Shown piece after piece: positions 59,629-64,000 of a stretch of DNA of 64,000 nt (position 1 is its first letter; each line of letters starts with the position of its first letter). The notes under the pieces are model-generated. The model was not told the DNA's origin, searched no databases, and saw nothing but the letters and a program-made list of their open reading frames with translations. The DNA is taken from NCBI RefSeq assembly GCF_003143935.1, contig NZ_QFRX01000001.1, positions 2,850,135 through 2,914,134 on the forward strand, in the 5' to 3' direction. The DNA comes from Streptomyces sp. Act143. GTDB lineage: Bacteria; Actinomycetota; Actinomycetes; Streptomycetales; Streptomycetaceae. The position numbers and the translations under genes were made by a program.

Positions 59629-60321
59629 TCAGGCCTCGACGATCTCCCCGTCGCCCAGCTCCAGCACCCGGTCGGCCAGGTCCAGCAGGGTCGCGTCGTG
59701 GGTGGCGACGAGGGCGGTGACGTTCTCGCTGCGGACGACGGCCCGCAGCAGCTCCATCACGGCGTGCCCGGTCTCCGCGTCGAGCTGGCCGGTCGGTTCG
59801 TCGGCGACGAGCAGCGAGGGGCTGTTGGCGAGGGCGCGGGCGATGGCGACCCGCTGCTGCTGGCCGCCGGAGAGCTCGGTGGGCCGCTGGCCGGCGTGGT
59901 CGGCGAGGCCCACCAGGGACAGCAGCAGTTCGACGCGCTCCTCACGCGCGCGTGCCTCAGCCCGGCGCAGCCGCAGGGGGACCCCGACGTTCTCGGCGGC
60001 CGTGAGGATCGGGATGAGCCCGAAGGACTGGAAGACGAACCCGATGCGGTCCCGGCGCAGTGCGAGCAGCCCGTCCTCGTCCAGGCCGGCGAGGTCGCGC
60101 CCGTCGACCTCGACCCGCCCCTGGTCCGGGGTGTCGAGCCCGCCGACGATGTTGAGGAGCGTGGTCTTCCCGGACCCCGACCGCCCCTTGAGGGCGACGA
60201 GCTCCCCGCGCGGCACCTCCAGCGAGACCCCGCGCAGCGCGTGGACGACGCCGGCGCCGCGGCCGTAGGACTTGTGGACGTTCTCGACCCGGACCATGGT
60301 CTCGGTGACCACCTGGCTCAT
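59629..60321 (-). CDS. ABC transporter ATP-binding protein (MacB/LolD type)
   Basis: 230 residues. Walker A LKGRSGSGKTTLLN near 46, Q-loop VFQSFGLIPILTAAENV near 95, signature LSGGQQQRVAIARAL near 145, Walker B LLVADEPTGQLD near 165, and the H-loop VATHDATLLDLAD near 205. It matches the ATPase of FtsX-type permeases (export of lipoproteins, antimicrobial peptides, or signalling partner), but no FtsX permease is adjacent: the gene is flanked by kdpD and the alginate lyase. The partner is presumably elsewhere. ATG start MSQVVTETM. Confidence 0.88.
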   Translation of the reverse strand: MSQVVTETMVRVENVHKSYGRGAGVVHALRGVSLEVPRGELVALKGRSGSGKTTLLNIVGGLDTPDQGRVEVDGRDLAGLDEDGLLALRRDRIGFVFQSFGLIPILTAAENVGVPLRLRRAEARAREERVELLLSLVGLADHAGQRPTELSGGQQQRVAIARALANSPSLLVADEPTGQLDAETGHAVMELLRAVVRSENVTALVATHDATLLDLADRVLELGDGEIVEA

Positions 60322-60365
60322 GAGCCCCTCCCCCGTGAAGCCGACGAAGCCGGCGAAGCCGACGA

Positions 60366-60395
60366 CCGGGCGCCAGTATCACGAAGGGCGCCCGG
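60366..60395 (-). terminator. Terminator of the alginate lyase gene
   Basis: CCGGGCGCC (60366-60374) and GGCGCCCGG (60387-60395) form a 9-bp stem with a 12-nt loop, 15 nt past the lyase stop and 45 nt before the ABC gene start. No U-tract. Confidence 0.65.
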
Positions 60396-60410
60396 CTGTT
60401 CAACGGTCGG

Positions 60411-61577
60411 TCAGCTCGGATTGTCCCCGTGGGTGAGGGTCTCCCAGGCCACGAAGAGGTTGTTGGAGCCGGCGGGGCGGTTCCGTTCGGTCAGGGTCTG
60501 GGTGTTGGTCATGGCGATGCCGAGGCGGTTGTGGAGGGCGTTGTAGCCGACCTCGGTGACCGGCCCGAGGCCGAGCTTCAGCGAGCCGCCGCACAGCCAG
60601 CTGGGCACGGCGGTCCCCAGCTCGTACTTCGACTGGAACCCCAGCGCCTGCCGCAGCCGCTCGCCGACGTCGGTGCCGTACAGGTCCTGTCCCTGGATGC
60701 GGCTGGTCTCGGCGACGTGCGAGATCGCGGAGATGCCGTAGCCGGTGTGGGTGAGGTCGCGGCAGGTCTCCTGGGTGAGGCCGGTGACGAAGGTCGACTG
60801 GCCCTGCCAGTACGCGACGATCTTCGCCGTGGTGTCGAGGTTCTGGCTCGGCACGGTCTTGGGCACGGAGCCGTCGGAGGCGAGGTAGACGTAGGCGGCC
60901 GTGCGCGTGCGGAACTTCGCCATGGCCTTGTCGTACGACGTCCTGTCCTCCAGGAAGACGGAGATGCCGACGGCGGCCTCCATCATCGACAGCTCCCAAT
61001 TGCCGTTGGAGTTGGAGCCGTTGATGACCTCGGGGAGGTAGACGTCGCGGAGCATGGTCGCGAAGCGGCCGGAGTTGGCCCAGCCGCCGGTGTACGTGTA
61101 CTTGATGATCTCGGCGGCCTTGGGCCAGGAGGAGCCGGCCCAGCCGGTCTGGAGGGGCGCGTTGCTGTTGGTGTGGTCCGTGATGGTCGCCGACCAGGCG
61201 TCCATCAGCTGGATGGCCTTCTTGGCGTACCGGTCGTCGCGGGTGATGTACCAGGCGAGGGCGTCGGTGTACGCGGCTATCGCGTCCTCGCGCTCGTCGG
61301 TGCAGCCGTAGTTGGGGTTGGAGTAGGAGCCGCACTCGACGACCGCGCGGGGTTTGGGGGTGCGGTTCAGGTCGGCGTACTTGCTCGCCAGCATCTGGTC
61401 GAAGGCACCCTTCCAGGGCTGGGCGCCGGCGTTGACCTTGCTGCGGGCGAAGTCCAACTGGCTCTGGGAGACGGTGACTCCGGGGTGGACGAAGGTGGTG
61501 GGCGCGGCGTCGGCGGGCCACGCGAGGGCGCCGGCGACGAGGGCTGCCGCGGCGGTGAGAAGGGCGGTTCTGCGCAT
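60411..61577 (-). CDS. Secreted alginate lyase family protein
   Basis: 388 residues. N-terminal Sec signal peptide (MRRTALLTAAAALVAGALAWPADA, cut after about residue 24), then an alpha/alpha-barrel alginate lyase domain: NPNYGCTDEREDAIAAYTDALAWYITRD near 88, HTNSNAPLQTGWAGSSWPKAAEIIKY near 135, and the key SNGNWELSMMEAAVGISVFL near 190, containing the active-site Asn/Trp/Glu pattern of this family. Predicted to be exported and to cleave uronic-acid polysaccharides; the real substrate in soil may not be alginate. It stands alone between kdp and DUF3710 genes. A clear promoter is upstream and a hairpin downstream. Confidence 0.87.
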   Translation of the reverse strand: MRRTALLTAAAALVAGALAWPADAAPTTFVHPGVTVSQSQLDFARSKVNAGAQPWKGAFDQMLASKYADLNRTPKPRAVVECGSYSNPNYGCTDEREDAIAAYTDALAWYITRDDRYAKKAIQLMDAWSATITDHTNSNAPLQTGWAGSSWPKAAEIIKYTYTGGWANSGRFATMLRDVYLPEVINGSNSNGNWELSMMEAAVGISVFLEDRTSYDKAMAKFRTRTAAYVYLASDGSVPKTVPSQNLDTTAKIVAYWQGQSTFVTGLTQETCRDLTHTGYGISAISHVAETSRIQGQDLYGTDVGERLRQALGFQSKYELGTAVPSWLCGGSLKLGLGPVTEVGYNALHNRLGIAMTNTQTLTERNRPAGSNNLFVAWETLTHGDNPS

Positions 61578-61645
61578 ACGTGGGGGGCCTTCCGTTCTCG
61601 TATGTGAACGTGAAGCGCCTTTATGAACAGACGCGTTGGGCCGAG

Positions 61646-61674
61646 ACGGTAGGTACAGACCAATCCGCCGTCAA
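61646..61674 (-). promoter_or_regulatory. Promoter of the alginate lyase gene
   Basis: On the minus strand TTGACG (61674-61669), exactly 17 bp, TACCGT (61651-61646). It is followed by TGAAC half-sites repeated about 21 bp apart (around 61597-61628 on the plus strand), a possible regulator site, before the ATG at 61577. Confidence 0.55.
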
Positions 61675-61691
61675 GAGTCCGCGCACGCAAA

Positions 61692-61722
61692 AGAGCCGCA
61701 CCCCAGGACGGGGTGCGGCTCT
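61692..61722 (-). terminator. Intrinsic terminator of the DUF3710 gene
   Basis: A GAGCCGCACCCC / GGGGTGCGGCTC stem (12-13 bp, 5-nt loop) at 61692-61722. Read on the minus strand it is followed by TTTT, a rare U-tract for this genome, shortly after the DUF3710 stop at 61734. Confidence 0.85.
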
Positions 61723-61733
61723 CCTGCGACTGT

Positions 61734-62495
61734 CTAGCGGACCTCGGTGATCTCCGGCCCGCGCTGGAGCTGACCCATGCCGCCGGAGAAGCGGGAGCCC
61801 TCCTGGTCCTGCTGCTGGACGCCCTCGGGAACCATCTGCGCGTCGTTCGGCAGCTTCAGGACGATCGGGTCGCGGGGCGCCATCGGGCCCTCGCCGCGGA
61901 CCACGACCGTGTCCCGGAAGATCTGCTCCAGCAGACCCGCGGCCTGCGGCTGCACCGCGCCCTGGCCCGAGATCACCCCGCGCAGGAACCAGCGCGGACC
62001 GTCCACACCGACGAACCGCACGACCTGGAAGCCGCCCGTGCCGTCCGGCAGCTGCACCGGCACCTGAGCCCGCAGCTCCCAGCCCAGCGGCCCCTCGACC
62101 TCGTCGACGATGCCGCCCTGCTGGGTGATTCCGGTGGCGATCTCCTCGCGGACCTCGCCCCAGATGCCCTCGCGCTTGGGCGCGGCGAAGGCCTGCAACT
62201 GGACGGCGCTGTCGCGCAGCACGACGGTCGCCGCGACGATCGCGTCGCCCGCGACCTCGACCCGCAGCTCCATGCCGTCGACACCGGGCACGAAGAGGCC
62301 GCCCAGGTCGACGCGGCCCTCGCCGGGCTCGCGCACCTCGGAGTCGTCCCAGGGCCCGTCGGGCCGCGGCTCGGGCTCGAGCCTCACACGCTCGCGGCCC
62401 TCGTCGTCCGCCTCAGTGTCGACACTGTCGACGACCTGCTCGGCCTCGCCGGCCGCGCCCTCGGCGGCATCCTTCTTCTTGCGACGTCCGAACAC
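61734..62495 (-). CDS. DUF3710 domain protein
   Basis: 253 residues, no transmembrane segment. A Lys/Glu-rich start (FGRRKKKDAAEG...) is followed by the DUF3710 core: GRVDLGGLFVPGVDGMELRVEV near 70, VQLQAFAAPKREGIWGEVREEI near 105, and VVRFVGVDGPRWFLRGVISG near 170. Widely conserved in actinobacteria next to dut. GTG 62495 is chosen because GGAAGGACAG lies upstream and homologues begin with the same FGRRK sequence. The start is one base beyond the dut stop, so they are co-transcribed. Function unknown. Confidence 0.85.
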   Translation of the reverse strand: MFGRRKKKDAAEGAAGEAEQVVDSVDTEADDEGRERVRLEPEPRPDGPWDDSEVREPGEGRVDLGGLFVPGVDGMELRVEVAGDAIVAATVVLRDSAVQLQAFAAPKREGIWGEVREEIATGITQQGGIVDEVEGPLGWELRAQVPVQLPDGTGGFQVVRFVGVDGPRWFLRGVISGQGAVQPQAAGLLEQIFRDTVVVRGEGPMAPRDPIVLKLPNDAQMVPEGVQQQDQEGSRFSGGMGQLQRGPEITEVR

Positions 62496-62496
62496 G

Positions 62497-63048
62497 TCAC
62501 TGTCCTTCCCGGTCGGATACGACCGATGCGTATCGATTCCCACCCGTTGCGCCGCCGACGGCGGCCTGACCGCTTGTGCTGCTTGCCCCGGCCACCGCGG
62601 CATGGCCTCCGGTGGACCCGAAGCCCCCTTCGGCCCGCACCGAGTCGGGCAGCTCCGCGACCTCCTGGAAGCTGACCCGCTCGACCTGCTGGACGACCAG
62701 TTGGGCGATCCGGTCGAAGCGCTCGAACCGCACCGCCTCGCGCGGGTCGAGATTCACCACGATCACCTTGATCTCCCCACGGTACCCGGCATCAACCGTC
62801 CCTGGGGCATTCACGAGAGCGACACCGCAGCGGGCGGCCAAGCCGGATCGGGGATGCACGAAGGCCGCGTACCCCTCCGGAAGCGCGACAGACACCCCGG
62901 TGGGCAGCACGGCCCGTTCGCCGGGCTTCAGTTCACAGCTCTCGGTGGTACGCAGATCGGCACCCGCGTCGCCGGGGTGCGCGTACGACGGAAGCGGTAC
63001 GTCGGGGTCGACGCGCCGGATCAGCACGTTCACGGGCTCACGGCTCAC
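62497..63048 (-). CDS. dut: Deoxyuridine 5'-triphosphate nucleotidohydrolase
   Basis: 183 residues. Trimeric dUTPase motifs: I DAGADL near 28, II PRSGLAARCGV near 68, III GTVDAGYRGEIKVIVVN near 85, IV RFDRIAQLVV near 108, V GGFGSTGGH near 140. Hydrolyses dUTP to dUMP, keeping uracil out of DNA and feeding thymidylate synthesis. The C-terminal tail extends about 35 residues beyond motif V with Ala/Gly repeats, longer than usual. GTG 63048 overlaps the stop of the thioesterase gene (GTGA), so the operon runs thioesterase-dut-DUF3710. Confidence 0.95.
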   Translation of the reverse strand: MSREPVNVLIRRVDPDVPLPSYAHPGDAGADLRTTESCELKPGERAVLPTGVSVALPEGYAAFVHPRSGLAARCGVALVNAPGTVDAGYRGEIKVIVVNLDPREAVRFERFDRIAQLVVQQVERVSFQEVAELPDSVRAEGGFGSTGGHAAVAGASSTSGQAAVGGATGGNRYASVVSDREGQ

Positions 63049-63629
63049 GGGTTCACCTCGAAGGCACGGGCACGCCGGATCTGGTCCGGGTCGCTCATGG
63101 CGGCCCGGATCTCCTCCGGGCGGCCGTTGTCGATGAAGTGGTCGACCTTCACCTCGACGAAGAGCGCGTCCGCGCGAACGGCGACGGGCCCCTCGGGGCC
63201 ACCGATCCGTCCGGTCGCGGTCGAGTAGATCTTGCGCCCGGCGACGGCGGTGACATGGGCCTCCAGATACAGCACCGTGCCTACGGGGACGGGCCGTACG
63301 AAGTCGGTCTCCAGGCGTCCGGTCACCGCGATCGTGCGCAGCAGCCAGTTCAGCGAGCCGAGCGTCTCGTCGAGCGCGGTCGCCAGCACACCGCCGTGCG
63401 CGAGGCCGGGAGCGCCCTGGTGGGCGGGCCGTACGGTGAACTCGGCGGTGACCGAGACACCTTCGCCGGCGCGGGCCTCCAGGTGCAGCCCGTGGGCCTG
63501 ACCGCCGCCGCAGCCGAAGCACTCGCCGTAGTGCGCGCCGAGGAGTTCGCCGGGCGCGGGCGCGTCGGGATGACGCACCGGCGACACCGCGTCGGCGGGA
63601 GGCTGAAGAGCTGCGGAAGTACCACTCAC
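63045..63629 (-). CDS. PaaI-type acyl-CoA thioesterase
   Basis: 194 residues, single hot-dog fold. GAHYGECFGCGGGQAHGLHLEAR near residue 30 (a Cys-rich start), VRPAHQGAPGLAHGGVLATALDETLG near 68 is the hot-dog active-site helix, followed by the strand pattern of TDFVRPVPVGTVLYLEAHV. Hydrolyses acyl- or aryl-CoA, substrate undetermined. GTG 63629 is chosen because it fits the operon and start of the conserved region; upstream frame is open but unlikely to be coding. First gene of the thioesterase-dut-DUF3710 operon, divergent from the DUF3093 gene. Confidence 0.82.
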   Translation of the reverse strand: MSGTSAALQPPADAVSPVRHPDAPAPGELLGAHYGECFGCGGGQAHGLHLEARAGEGVSVTAEFTVRPAHQGAPGLAHGGVLATALDETLGSLNWLLRTIAVTGRLETDFVRPVPVGTVLYLEAHVTAVAGRKIYSTATGRIGGPEGPVAVRADALFVEVKVDHFIDNGRPEEIRAAMSDPDQIRRARAFEVNP

Positions 63630-63687
63630 AGCCGCAGACCTTACCCGCGCGTCGGCCCGGTTCTCACACCGTGCCAAGCTTGGATTC

Positions 63688-64000
63688 ATGCAGCTCTCCG
63701 CGACCCCGTACGAAGAACGCCTCACGGCCCCCCGCTCGTGGTGGCTGATCTCGTTCCTGGTGGGGGTCTCCTTCGCCCTCATCCTGCTGCCGTTCGGCAC
63801 CCTGCCGCTGCTCGGCGGCCTGGTCGGCGGCACCGCAGCGGCCGCGGTCGTCGCCAGCTCCTACGGCTCCCAGCGCATCCGCGTCGTGGGCGGTTCGCTG
63901 GTCGCCGGAGAGGCGAAGATCCCGGTCACCGCCCTGGGCGACACGGAGATCCTGGACGCGGAGGAGGCGCGCGCCTGGCGCACGTACAAGGCCGACACCC
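63688..64000 (+). CDS. DUF3093 domain protein (5' part)
   Basis: ATG at 63688; the gene runs off the right edge after about 104 codons. The start MQLSATPYEERLTAPRSWW is followed by two hydrophobic helices (ISFLVGVSFALILLPFG and LLGGLVGGTAAAAVVASSYG) and a soluble strand pattern RIRVVGGSLVAGEAKI. DUF3093 is an actinobacterial family found beside dut, as here. Function unknown. The start is only 58 bases from the divergent thioesterase start. Confidence 0.8.
   Translation, partial: MQLSATPYEERLTAPRSWWLISFLVGVSFALILLPFGTLPLLGGLVGGTAAAAVVASSYGSQRIRVVGGSLVAGEAKIPVTALGDTEILDAEEARAWRTYKADT

Overview
The window is a stretch of actinobacterial chromosome, almost certainly Streptomyces. It is very GC-rich with strong third-position GC bias, GTG starts are frequent, and many genes overlap by 4 nt (ATGA/GTGA) or 1 nt (TGATG). 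The families are typical of streptomycetes: a SepF paralogue, DUF574 methyltransferase, DUF6099-like protein, TerD protein, FurA-KatG pair and an F420-type LLM oxidoreductase. No phage, transposase, CRISPR array, rRNA or tRNA was seen.

Layout. 1-1284: end of cysD, then cysN (assimilatory ATP sulfurylase). 1299-4465 (minus): enoyl-CoA hydratase and a fused salicylyl-CoA 5-hydroxylase/flavin oxidoreductase, with a Streptomyces-type intergenic repeat at their junction. 4774-5226: RsbW-like ATP-binding protein. 5186-9010 (minus): arginine deiminase route (arcA, arcB, amino-acid permease). 9131-11157: SPFH protein with an 11-residue repeat array, coupled to an NAD-kinase-like protein. 11192-15267 (minus): Hen1-Pnkp RNA repair operon. 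15361-20565: DUF574 methyltransferase, LLM oxidoreductase, a 54-aa ORF, short repeats, DUF6099-like protein, an AAA ATPase-MazG pair and a SepF-like gene. 20796-24809: one 1337-residue nitrate reductase/diflavin reductase fusion. 24925-30880: polytopic membrane protein, YceI, MarR, and an FAD/Fe-S oxidoreductase. 31009-33726: furA-katG. 33836-35899: MarR plus DHA2 exporter. 35896-38369 (minus): hydroxyacid dehydrogenase, TerD protein, flavodoxin-like protein. 38505-42170: sulfur module with ArsR-rhodanese, divergent MBL-rhodanese, and an MFS protein with a His-rich loop.

42306-49619 is a stress island: PspAA, FtsH, YHS protein, LPG-synthase-like membrane protein, CapA, a 29-aa membrane peptide and a tandem UspA protein, with several DosR/OsdR-like 14-mers and tandem repeats between genes. 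49811-64000 is an actinobacterial core block: TrmA-like RNA methyltransferase, KimA-like K+ permease, two RCK (TrkA/Ceo) proteins, DUF3159 and an OB-fold protein, then after an interruption DUF3710, dut, a PaaI thioesterase and DUF3093. I recall essentially the same order in Mycobacterium (around ceoBC and dut). Here the block is interrupted by kdpDE, an ABC ATPase and a secreted alginate lyase.

The most interesting candidates for new biology are: the persulfide-type module with noncanonical metal and thiol sites (38505-42170); the Hen1-Pnkp operon beside the uncharacterised SPFH/NAD-kinase-like pair; the potassium block pairing RCK subunits with a KimA-type carrier instead of TrkH; and the AAA ATPase-MazG pair with an altered Walker B. 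Functions are inferred from motifs read by eye; no database search was run.
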